Shown piece after piece: positions 13,430 through 24,002 of a DNA stretch of 64,000 bases. Where the stretch lies: contig CAUWAG010000003.1 of NCBI GenBank assembly GCA_963556695.1, positions 2,294,001-2,358,000 on the forward strand, in the 5' to 3' direction. Under the pieces are notes generated by a model. It ran no database searches. It was not told the DNA's origin and worked only from the letters and a program-made list of their open reading frames with translations. Origin of the DNA: Anthostomella pinea (lineage: Eukaryota > Ascomycota > Sordariomycetes > Xylariales > Xylariaceae). The position numbers were made by a program, and so were the translations under genes. Every line of letters starts with the position of its first letter. Position 1 is the stretch's first letter.

Positions 13430-14060
13430 CACGTTATAACCACGCACTTTAAAAACATAAGGTTCGAATCTAAGTAAAAACGACCTTTTTCTTTTCAAAT
13501 TTTTTTTTCCAAATCCCGTATATACCATGCAGACCCGTGGTTCGAATCCGGGTGAAAACGACTGTTACTTTTTTCTTTTTTTTAAAATCCCGTAGTTAGC
13601 TTAAAGACCCAGTGTTCGAATCGTGATCAAAAAGACTTTTACTTTTTGTTTTCCTGCATCTACTTGAAAAGTACAAGGTTCGAATTTAGTGAAAACTAGT
13701 TTTTACCTTTTTTGTTTTTTTTAAATCCCGCATTAACCTGAAAAACCGAAGGTTTAAAACTACGTGAAAACGACTTTTACTTTTTATGTGGTTTGAACTT
13801 TTTAAATAAAATATCTATTTTAGAAACATAGGGTTTAGATTTAAGTAAGAAGGACAGAAAAAAATTCATGCTTTCAAATTTTTTCCCCTGTAAAAGCCCG
13901 GCGTTTAGAACTAAATAAATATAACTTTCTTACTTTTCTTCAAATATAACAAATCATTTACTTTAAAGGTGTAAAATTTTAAACTGGATAAAAGCAACCT
14001 TTTGCCTATTTTTGAAAAAAAGGGAATTTTTCGTAAAAAGTTAATATTTAAGTTAAATAA
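13430..14060 (+). repeat. Tandem array of B-box/T-run units (tRNA-derived, RIP-eroded)
   Basis: About seven to nine imperfect copies of a 64-81 bp unit. Each has a GGTTCGAATC-like core (13461, 13539, near 13613 and 13677), a GTGAAAACGACTTTTACTTTTT-like tail with long T-runs, and often a CCCGTA-type lead. The core matches the tRNA B box bound by TFIIIC, and the T-runs resemble polymerase III terminators. Later copies (13751, 13832, 13902) read GGTTTAAAAC or GTTTAGA, changes explained by C to T and G to A. Complete cloverleafs are not preserved. Confidence 0.6.
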
Positions 14061-14810
14061 AAGCGAATTGCTTAAAAGAAGTATTACTCAAAAAAGATTT
14101 GCCATTTAACCGTTTTTAAAACCTATTTATTTATTTAAAGAGATCAATATTCAAGATTAAATAATATAGTTTGTTTTATATAAAGACTTTCATTTAAATA
14201 AAAATAAAAATGAGCTTTTAATAACTAATAATATAAGTTAAACTATAATGATAGGAAATACTTTAAGTTGTTAAATCATAATTAAGTAAAAAAATTGATT
14301 TTTTTAAATAAAATAACAGCTATTTCGTACGTAGTCAAATAAATAATTAATAAATAATAAAATATTGAATACTTTAATTATTCAAAAGAAATATCATTTA
14401 TATTATTAGTAAATGACTATAAATTTAAAAATTAATTCAGTCTTTCTCATTAATTTATTGTTTTTTAAATTTTAACTTGAACATTTAATTTAAATACATT
14501 TGAAATGAACTGAAAAAATCTTAAAACGAAGCTTTGCTTTGATTTTCTGGGTATAACAAATAAAACTTTTAATGAGAACACGAGATTATAAAGTTTTCTT
14601 TATTTATCACTTGTAATACGGATCGTTTATATTTGAATTAAATCAGGTTTGTTAAATATCTTTTTTGAAAATTAACAACTTAAAAAACAAATGTAAATTA
14701 TTATTACAATTCAAATTCTTTGTAATATACAAATACTTTAAATCTCGCTTTAAAACGATTTTAGTAAATAAATTAAACAATTATGACATTTAAAAAGGTA
14801 TATTAAATAG

Positions 14811-14919
14811 AGCGGAAGCTATAATAACATTTAATAAAATAACGACATAATTATACAGTACTTAAAGCACTTTTATATATTATAACACTTTATAGCAGAT
14901 TTCTCACCTTCGTAACAAC
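14811..14919 (+). repeat. Right direct terminal repeat of the AT-rich block
   Basis: Counterpart of 9730-9838, slightly richer in G+C than the left copy. It lies at the point where the AT-rich composition ends, and similarity may extend about 25 bp into the normal flank. Confidence 0.5.
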
Positions 14920-14935
14920 GATCAGAAATCATTAA

Positions 14936-15775
14936 ATACCACGTTTTTCACCATATGAACCATCTACGCACTGTTTGACAGGACTTATTTGCCTCCTGCC
15001 ATGCTGATACAAGGTCGGGGTTGGTATCAGAGGCGCAACATCACATCAATTTATCCCTGAAACTCAAGTCAATAGGAGCCGGAGATTCGCAAGAGCTCCG
15101 TGAAGTGGCCAACGAATAACTCCCACTTGCCTGACAAGAGCAGTTGCTTCAAGCATAACCACTGGAGATAGGCTCATTAGGCGGCATTTCTCTAGTTATG
15201 GGTGTCCGTACATTGAAAGTAAGGTCATTGAGGATGTCCACAGTCCGCCACAGACGTGGGCGAGTTAATTGTTCGATTTGGCACGGTCCGCAAGGCGTCG
15301 ACTATAACCACAACCCTCCCAGGAGACACAACAGGTGGATTGTGACTGTGAAGATATCCACTCATTCATCATCGGAATCATCCATGACAGGGAGTGTTGC
15401 CACTCACTGTCAGTAGTAACAGGAATGCGACTTGTAAGAAAGACAAAGAACTTCAGCTGATAGACGAAATCGAAGGCCAGATTGTACGAGGACAGCACTA
15501 TACTCTTATGCAAAGGCATGCCACATACCACAGGCCTCAGCGCAGACGACGGTGCTGAGTAGACACCTCTACCAAGTCCACACCGTACCTCCAAGGGTGT
15601 AAAGGCAACTCGTATTCCTCCCTTACTGACACCGTCCAGAGATGAAGTGTTGATGGCATCATATCATGTTGATCTCAATCTGCTGACTTGAGATCTGATC
15701 ATCTGCGAACTCGGTGACAAGCACTGCTTGCTCTACTGCTACATGTTCTGCCAATGGCCTGCCTTCGCACACACA
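14936..15775. other. Intergenic stretch
   Basis: Normal-composition DNA between the AT-rich block and the end of the F-box/ankyrin gene. No supported gene or repeat seen. Confidence 0.5.
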
Positions 15776-17682
15776 TCAGGCCGCCACACCGATAGGCTGG
15801 TTCCGTTCCAGGTAAACGATCCGCTCCTTTGCGAGCATGGTAGCGAAATCAAAGACAACTTCCACGGGTCCCTCGTTTTTATGCCGTCGACTTCGCTTAC
15901 TGTTCTTGAGTTCTTCCAACATTTGGAGCGCACTCTTTTGCGCCGGCCCGCCTTTCATCATCGGATCAGCCCCCTTCGTTACCAGGAAACCGATGAAGGA
16001 GAAGCGTCGCTCTTGAAAACGCTCGTTGTAAGTCCGACTGAAGGCTTCCGAACAGTGTTTCTCACAGAGCCGGATGAAGATTTCTAGATTGCTGTCGCTG
16101 TTGATGTTCGCACCGCTGGCGATGAGGCAGTCGATGGTGAGCGTGGTGCTCTCTGGAACACTCCCATTCTGCCAAATATCTTGGACAAATTTCCGCTCTC
16201 TACACTCGATTTCGCTGCCCAATAGCCGATTCCGAGCGCTGCGTTCTCTAGGATCCGAGTCCGGCCCCCCGAGGTATAGACGCAGGAATCTGGCCCATCC
16301 GTCAGATCTAGCCACGGGTAGCGATGGAATGCCTCGACGATACAGAGTTCCCATCCGGGGCCCGCCTGCGCCATGCTCAAGTAGCCACTGGTTGCAAGTA
16401 AAGAATTCGGGACTGGCCAATGAGGATGCACCCCATTTTCGTAGAAGCATTTCGGTTTCAGACCTCTCAAGTCGCTTAAATCCTCCCTGGACCGCGCCTG
16501 GAACCTCAAGGTGTCTGAGCAACGCTCCTTTGCTGGAGAGGTAGTTGAGCGCCTTCACAGGACTAGGGATCTGGTTAGGCTCCCAGGTGTTGATGGAGTC
16601 AAGGTAGACAAATAACGGAGTGCGGTTGTAATACTCGAGTGGTGACGGGTCTTCCCAGTTTCCCAAATGTACCCAAGACCCCCACAATGGGCCCCAACGT
16701 CGTTTCTCCAGGATTGGGGTACAGTGATTGATATCGGCTCTTTTTACAAGGCGAAGGTTTATCCACTTTGGACCCCTTTCGATTGCTACACGCGCTGCCG
16801 CAAATATAGGAATGTGTGTTGCCACCTTGCTTGGATGTGAAAGGTCCTGGCCATGGATGTTTGCACCTCTTCCCAGGAGATATTCGAAGTTAGTCTTTGA
16901 ATCGACCATTATCGAGGTTGACAACGGGGTGACCGTGGATGATTTTGTTCCGCTTTGCACATAGTTGAGGTCGGCTCCATGGTCGATTAGAAGGCCTACG
17001 AGACGTAGAGGCGCTTCTTGCTTGATGAGCGATATGAGAGCAATGGGAAGCTCCTTCTTGGAACGCTGCATGACCTGTGAACCGAGGCCGGCGTGTAGGA
17101 ACAGACTGAGAAGAGCCCAGTTGTGGCGTTTGCAGAGGCATTCCATCAAGACCTTGAGCTGTTTCAAGTGGACATCGGGATCATCCACCCTTGTGCCAAG
17201 CTCGAGGAGGAACTTGAATGTAGGGACATCGTTACTCTTGGCTGCTAGGTGCAGCGACAAAAACTCGGATCGGCGTTCTGTTCCGGAACTGCTGACGCAG
17301 AGCTTTGTTCCAGAAATATCTCAAAACCCTTCCCAAGAGGATGATACTCTCGGATGCACCATAATCGACTGCCAGGCGTATGGTGTCGATGTTGCCCTCG
17401 AGGCAGCCAGAGAACATAGCTTTCATTCGGGAGCGCTTGGAGGCGTAGATCATTGGCTTGACTCGATGGCAAAAATCCCGGTTACACCTCAGTAGATTCG
17501 CTAGATCACGGCGATGGAGTTTGCCGACGATCTGGTCCAAGAGCTCATTTGGTAGCGAGTCAATGGTGACGTCTGCGGGTTGGGACTGGATCTGTCAGAT
17601 GAATGATCGCTTTGAGAGGGGAGTTGCAGGCGCGGCGCGGCGAGGTGGAAAGTGGTATGGTCACCTGGACCCAAGGACTCAT
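15776..17682 (-). CDS. F-box and ankyrin-repeat protein, with a frame break
   Basis: An N-terminal F-box-like segment (IDSLPNELLDQIVGKLHRRDLANLLRC pattern, read from 17591 leftwards) is followed by ankyrin-type repeats: SLHLAAKSNDVPTFKFLLELG near 17258 and LRLVGLLIDHGADLNYV near 16990. F-box proteins link targets to SCF ubiquitin ligases; the ankyrin repeats would bind partners. A short first exon at 17682-17665 (MSPWVQ) splices in phase to 17591 and gives the chosen start. The F-box frame and the ankyrin frame differ by one base. The shift lies near a T5 run (minus strand, 17263-17259): one base fewer would fuse them, or an unusual 64-bp intron with a GAG acceptor could. Either a sequence error, a real frameshift or odd splicing is possible. 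Confidence 0.68.
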
Positions 17683-18744
17683 TTCATGGAAGGTCGCGTA
17701 GGAGGAAGGTCGAGTAGGGCAATAACGAAATGCTTGCTTACCTACTGCGCCGCGAGCTTTTCGTCAATGACCTGGCTGATGGTGGGGTAGATTGCCGTTG
17801 ACCATTGACTGCCGAAAGGTACACGAGATGGCAAGTGGTTGGCGAGAAGGCGTCTACTTGCTAATCGGAAAGTCGACGAGGGATGGAATGATTGTGTGCG
17901 CGCGGTGTTTTGCAATCAGATAACACTGGCAGCTGTTTGCAGAAGTCGCATATCTGTACCCGAGGCAACCACGTTTTGCTCTTCGCAGTTTCCCTGGGAA
18001 ACTGCCGGCACCTAGCAGCATCAAAAGGCAGGAGCCAGAAGTTGCATGAGGTACCTAGGTACTTTGATCAGCTGCGTTCAGAAGTTGCTTTACGGGAGTC
18101 TGACTAAAATTCTCCCAGAATCACTGCTTGAAGCGCTGCAAGTTCTTACAGGAATGGCCTGCCAACATATACACACCTGGAATCATGAGTAGGACGGCGA
18201 GGAAGGCCCTGAGTCCAAGGGGGGTGCCAAGTCGAAGAAGGGTACAAGCATGCAAGACAGTTGCGGTTCCCAAGACGAAGATGCGCCGTTGTTCGACAGA
18301 TGATGTGCTAGTCAAGATATCGACTAAACACTAAACCGGACAAGCAAGCAATGAGAAGGCGTGTATCAAACACCGTTGGACGCACCGTTCCTAGATGTAT
18401 GGGACGTGTGTACATTCAGGCAATTGTGGTGGTGATATGAAGTTATTCATATATAGGGACTTAGGGCGACGGATGTGATGGCGGTACACGTGTGCCTTGT
18501 GGTAGCGGTATCCAGAATAAGGACCAGGGTCACGAATGGTGGCTATTGGTCTGTATTCCCCCATCCCAGAAGTAGCTATCATCCCAGTTGGGTACGAATC
18601 TGGTACAAACGGGTACCAGTTGGGCTCCAAGGTACCTTGTACCCTGGTCCGTGACCCATCCGTCATTGTGGCTGGAAAATGGGTTGAGGAGCCACACACG
18701 TAGACAGGAGGCAAGTGTCACACAGCCCCCCAAACTAATCTACC
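17683..18744. other. Intergenic stretch with a possible orphan membrane exon
   Basis: On the minus strand 18330-18121 an open frame after an acceptor-like TTTAG encodes two hydrophobic segments (TATVLHACTLLRLG and LRAFLAVLLMIPGVYML) but has no ATG and no matching upstream exon that I can find. An imperfect inverted repeat lies at 18521-18650. Nothing else is supported. Confidence 0.3.
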
Positions 18745-19160
18745 TTATACGAAAGCCTGCCGTGAGGCATATATGACATAGTCAAACAAGCAAAGACTAT
18801 GAACAAACCCGTTTCCATTCAACTCTAAGACCACATAGTAGTTAGTAATGGCACCAGAAACATGCTCCTCCGTGAGACTGGAACCCGCATGCTTCACGTA
18901 CCACTTCAATGCCGTATCATCACACGTCCTCCCAAACGCGATGTAAACCACGGCAGTGAAAATAAAGATAACCCCCCCTCTGCTCTTTACTTAAGCTCCA
19001 ACCCATCCAGAAACACCATCCTGCCCGCCGGGCGCCCAGTGATCTCCTCAGACGCCGAAGATCGAAAGGCAGCCCCATCACGAACCGGAACCCAACAGGA
19101 CCCGAGACCCCGTGAGCCATCAAAGCCGACGAACCCTCGGCGAGAGAGATCACAACGAGC
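18745..19160 (-). CDS. Tentative exons of an unrecognised gene
   Basis: Two open segments look coding: one around 19155-19000 containing AAFRSSASEEITGRPAGRM and ending DGLELK, and one from about 18940 containing CDDTALKWYVKHAG and ITNYYVVLELNG, ending at a stop at 18745. A 62-bp intron with a GTAAAG donor and a GAG acceptor would join them in frame. No start codon was found, so the 5' end may lie in the gene at 19320-19581 or elsewhere. No family recognised; the call rests on protein-like composition only. Confidence 0.3.
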
Positions 19161-19319
19161 AATGTATTATTAAGACGGGTATCCTGATCAAGCTTGGTAT
19201 CAATTTGGGGAGTGCAGTCTCAACCTAGGTATCTGAAGGTGCGGCGCGGACATGCTCCTATCTCGCCCCATTCCTCTACACGCAAACCAAATCGAGGTCT
19301 ACTTGCCCGCCCGCCCCCT

Positions 19320-19581
19320 TTATAACAGGAGACTGTTCAAGCGCATTTCTGGTTCTGAGGTCGTACGATCTGGTACAAGCTGATCCATCACGGTATTCTT
19401 CCCCCCCTTGATCTCCTCCGCAATCCACGTACGGGTGTCGGCCAGCAGGCCCAAGCTCCAAACAATCGCTTTCTCGTATGTGTAAGGTGCAAAAAGCTGC
19501 AAGATGAAAAAATTGACAAAAAAAATAGAGGAAAAGAGAACAAAATTTTAGTACCGCCTGGCCCTGGGCAAAAATCGACAT
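19320..19581 (-). CDS. Small intron-containing gene, 67 aa, function unknown
   Basis: A nine-codon first exon (19581-19555, MSIFAQGQA) is followed by GTACTA..TTGCAG, a 58-bp intron with a long pyrimidine tract. The second exon (19496-19320) is in phase and reads LFAPYTYEKAIVWSLGLL, then a charged segment and stop. The product has no signal peptide; the middle is amphipathic with Trp and Arg/Lys. No family recognised. It could be the 5' end of a longer gene that includes the segments at 18745-19160. The clean splice fit is the main reason to accept it. Confidence 0.5.
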
Positions 19582-19996
19582 CGCTAAAACTCTATGCGAG
19601 TAATGCGTCCCGGTCCGCCACGCTTTGCGGACATGATAAGTTGAGAATACTGAGCCCGTGTCCCCTACCCGTGATGTGTCCGGCCCATGATCCTCGATAC
19701 GCTAGAACAGCATATGCATGTCTGTCTGCTTTTAAAATCCGTATCGCAAGCAGATCCATCCCATTTGCACACTTCCGAGCTTCTCTCCTGCAAGTTCTGT
19801 TTTCAGGTTTGACACAGACGATGGTCAATGCGAGTCGCTCTGAGCTGGGCAGGGGCGCCGGTCCAACTCCTGTATATAAATTAAACAGTACATCTACATC
19901 GAGTATCGGAATCATCGAAGCCAAACGCCTTCCGCGATGGTAGTAAGGGTATGCGGTATGGAGTTTCGTGATCGTGAATGAAAGAGGAGCTCGGGC

Positions 19997-21628
19997 TCAG
20001 AGGGTGACATCGAGCACTAAGCTGACATCTTGGACAGCAGACCCTGCCAGGTCCTCGAGAACGGGGATCAGATCCAAGAGTTCGTTGTCGTGCGCATCGG
20101 AGAACCAACTGCTGATGGGTACGGCATGCTGAGGGTGGAAGATGTAGGATGTCGGCGAGTTGTCAATAATGATGGTTTCCTTGAGATCCCGCCCAACTTG
20201 TGATAGGTCCTTCACGTAGTTGCCTTGGTGGTTGTAACAGCTCTCACGGAACAACCGGTGATGGACAACCTTGTGTATATCGAGCTGGTCTAATAGCGGG
20301 TCGCCGTACTATTCGCTTGGTTAGATACAGAGGGGACAGTGGTCATGGCGCGAATCACATACCTTGGACACGGACGCTGTGAAGACCACGACTTCGTAGA
20401 GCTCGCCCACTCGCTTCATGAATTGGTCAACCCCGGGCCGTTTGATAACATATACGTTATGGAAATTGCCTTCAATTTCAACGGGTATTGTGAAATCGGC
20501 TTGGTGGAGGATCTATAGTGATGATTAGCACAAGGTCAACCATCACGGCTTTGGGGGGCCCACTTTGAACGAGCTGTGTACCAAGGTCTCATCCAGGTCT
20601 AAGACAAGACACTTCTTGCCCTTGAAGCGCGATTCAATAGGGGGCAGGAGGAACTTTTGCTGTCCTTGTTCGGCAACCGCTGCACTTTCCTCTTCGGCAA
20701 CAACCGGAGACGGGCTCGTGATTGGGACTGGGCCAGGCGGGGGTGGAGGAACTGTGTTCGGATACTGGTCATCTGCGGCGACAATAGGCGGGTTTGCGGG
20801 TTGGCTCGTGGCCTCGTCAATGTCTGGCATCTCCACATCGCCGTCCATATCCGTTGACGTAGGTACCTCGGCGGTCGCGGCCTCGGTCTCTTGATGGCCT
20901 GTAGTCGGAGGGTTGACGGTGATGCTGGGACCTGGTGCAACAGGCAGAGTGGTTTGTTTGAATTCGGCGTCACGTTCGCCCGTGCTTTGTTGGTCTTGGA
21001 CTGTGGACGCCGAAGCGTGCTTTGTTGATTTGCTGACGTCCTGAGAGGGACCAGGCTGACCTTGCGATTCTTTCTCCTTCTCCTTCTCGTTGAGATGAGT
21101 TTTGCTGCCACTAGTCTGCTCCGAGGGCGTTATGGTGTTTCGACTTGAAGTCAACGGTCGCGGTGGAATCCTGTCCAGTTTGTGGGAGGGTAGAGGTTCA
21201 TCGCCGCCTTCGAGGGCATTCGCGTAATCAGGGACACCACAGCACCCCAACAAAGACAACAATCCGCCTTTCTTCCGCCGTTGGGGGGCGCCAGCCGGGG
21301 GATTCAGCTGTGATGTGCTCGGAGTAGTCGCTGGGTTGGTGGCAGCCCCGGAGTGATTACTAGACGCGCTGCCATTCCTGCGCCGGCCGAGCATGCTGTG
21401 CTTGGATTCCTTGGAATGATCGCCGATACTGTCGCTAGGATCGGTTGCAGTCGCGCCGCTGAGTCCGGTCGTTGCGGACGACTGAATCTTCTGAGAGGAT
21501 GATCGTGATGGGATATTCAGCAGCCCCCGACTCTTCTTCGAAACCGATCCGTCCTCAGGCACGGCAGCGTCCTTCTCCCTAAAAGCTTCCTGCTCAGCTT
21601 GAGCCTTCTCATCAGCGCCCTTGGACAT
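19997..21628 (-). CDS. PSR1: Psr1-like NIF/FCP1-domain serine phosphatase
   Basis: Three exons (21628-20564, 20512-20363, 20308-19997) give 508 aa. The first 330 residues are low complexity, with a basic segment and a [10 protein letters not shown] motif near residue 125 resembling the membrane-anchoring Cys region of Psr-type proteins. The catalytic domain begins [16 protein letters not shown], the DxDxT signature of haloacid-dehalogenase-type CTD phosphatases (the first Asp forms the phospho-intermediate). It continues with [17 protein letters not shown] and [12 protein letters not shown]. In yeast, Psr1/Psr2 act at the plasma membrane in the stress response with Whi2. Long N-terminus and motif order fit the Psr branch better than Nem1. 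Introns are phase 0, as judged from frame. Confidence 0.88.
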
Positions 21629-24002
21629 TTTCTACAGTAAGCTTGGGGATGTGGTCTTTCTCGGGCACGCGAACTATCGCACTGGGCTACAGAATTAGCC
21701 ACAAACTGCCTGTCGGCGATCTGATTGCGGACGAAGGCAAGACGCGCTCGTCAAGGTGTGTTGGAGGCTGGGGTAAATCACGGGCCGTACGTGCGTGCAA
21801 TTGCAATGGGAGAATGGATGCACCAAGCTGGAGGCTAGCTAGGGGTGCGTGCACGGATGCTGTGCTGTACCGCAGCTCCTAATGAAATGCGCGGCAAAAA
21901 TCAGGCTGTCCCAACCATTCACTGAACCTCTGGGCCTCAGGTGACGCGAATACCGTCGTCACGAGGAAAGGGGATGATGAATCAACGGAGTTGGTGCTCA
22001 CCTCGGTGCTCTATGCCAATCAGCGGTGGATAGCTGCCCAATCCCCAGGCGCAGCGCTCGATGGCCTTCGACGGCCGCTGTGGTGATGGCGCTGTTGTCG
22101 CGATTGAGGGCTATAGCGAAGCGATTGATTTCGCGAGACGGAGAATGCAGTTTGGACGACCAGGCGTGTAACGAGGGAACTGGTTGATCCTATTCAGGGT
22201 GTTCGGCGCGTCGAGGCGGTATCGCGGTATGTATATCGGCAGGGTGGGTCGGCGGGATACTTGGTAGATGTTCACACGGATTCGCCCAAGAGGAGGCGAG
22301 CTCAAGATGCGGTCGGGTGGCGTGGAAAACGGCTCGGTTTGCAGCCTGCCCAATAGGTCAAATGGCAGGGTGGTCGGGATGCGAGCGAAAAGCGTCGTTC
22401 GGCGTGGAGAGGGAGGGTTGAAAAGAGGCAGAGGAGTAGGTAAGATGAGATGCAACCTCGCTGACTTGGCTGACCTGGAGGAGATGGATGAATTGAATGA
22501 TTGCCAGTGATGGATGGGTTAATGCCCGTCCACTCTTGCGGTTGCCAGTGGGTGGAGGTACCTGGGACACTATCAATTGCAATCTCGCGGCACCTCCAGT
22601 GAGCACATGCACTAGAGGAGCGGGCGGGCAGTGGGCAGCGGGCCAGAGGCTGAAGATGGGTCTAGGATCGCAAGCGAAATTGATTTGTTCATTCGAAAAG
22701 GAAACGGGCCCAAGATTGGCAGAGCTGGAGCACGGAGCACTGGGACAGGGGGTGGTCACTGGTCAGAACATTGAATCCCCAGGGCTGCAGGTGGCTGTCC
22801 TCCACCGTTCCAGGGACCTCACTCAGAGACCTTGGACTGACCGCCCAGGGGCCGCGTCCGGGTCTGTCTCTGGCCGGCCACCGCCGACCAATGGGTGTGG
22901 TTTCGGGTCTACTTAGGTACCCACGTAGGTGTATTCCAGGCAAGAGCTGATAGTGATGCGAAAGGGATCACGAGCTTTCACTAATTTGCTATATCCTTTT
23001 CGTAGGTATATACTGGCTATGACTGGGTTCAAATGCACATCTAGAAAGGAAACCCGACTTGGTGGCATCAGGTACGAAAGTCTAGCGGGTCCCACTTGCA
23101 ATGGGAGTTACTGGGCTTGCACTGGTCACCTTTACCGCTCTGATGGAGATTACATTGGATGTAAAGGAATCTCAGATTCTACCTTTTTTAGAACCAGATA
23201 AGAAATATTTTGAAATATGTTGAAGTTATAGCAGCAACACGGATGAGTGATATCTATATATCATCTCGTCGCCGCTTCTTAGCTTTGAGCTGGACTCCCT
23301 ACGAACTGACGGTTTGTATGCAAAACTGGAGCATCACTTGCGATGCATCACCTGGACCTGGTAACGCTGCATCAGGTAAACCGTGTTCCCCGACTGACAA
23401 GACGGCGCTTCGCTGCGCACAGGCTGACAGGTGGGAGTCTTGTCCATCTTGAATACTCCAGGGTCCAATGAGATGCAATAGCTGCAATGTCGGCCTCTCA
23501 TTGGCCGCATTGGCGCCCGTTACCGTGACGGTTAAGTTGTGGGACTCATGCCGTGCAGCCACTCCGCCACTCAGACTGTTAGACAATGGGGTCCATTCCA
23601 AGCTGCCAAGATACTCGTCAAGCCACGGCGCCACATCTGGGAGCGCCTAGGATCTGGGGTAATGTGGCTTGAAAGCCCGACCCTCCGCGCCGGTCCAAGT
23701 CTGGGCATGTGGAGGGATGCCAACCAACCTCGGAACCATCACATGCCACATGGCTGAGTTCCATGCGCCTGTGATCTCGCCCGCTTTGATCGCCAGCAAT
23801 GTCGGACATGCGCTTGTCCGGCATCCTTCTGTTCCCTCTTCACTCTTTCGCTTGCGCCTCCGCAAACATTGACTAGCTTACGCCTACACACCTCATTCAA
23901 TATCGTCCAACGGTTCGATGGACCATCTGCTGCCAATGGCAACACCTACGCTATCGACAGTGTACTGATCGAGAGGGCGTGCGCGTCTCGCATCCCATCA
24001 CG
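21629..24002. other. Divergent intergenic region
   Basis: Separates the phosphatase gene (minus) from the ABC transporter gene (plus), so it holds both promoters. Short ORFs only; no supported gene, RNA or repeat. Confidence 0.5.

Larger units (their letters stand above)
9590..14935. mobile_element. AT-rich, RIP-like remnant of repeated DNA
   Basis: About 5.3 kb with very high A+T, no reading frame of note and abundant TpA, in sharp contrast to both flanks. In filamentous ascomycetes such blocks usually arise when RIP converts C to T in duplicated DNA. Related direct sequences near its two ends (9730-9838 and 14811-14919) differ mostly by transitions, which suggests the long terminal repeats of one decayed LTR element. 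Islands of normal composition lie at about 11040-11220, 11340-11590 and 11772-12237. No protein domain survives, so the element class is inferred from the repeat layout only. Confidence 0.7.

Noticed and set aside
13430..14060. CRISPR-like array considered because of regular spacing
   Set aside because: The genome is fungal, the repeated part is a tRNA B box with T-runs, spacers are not unique, and no cas genes exist.
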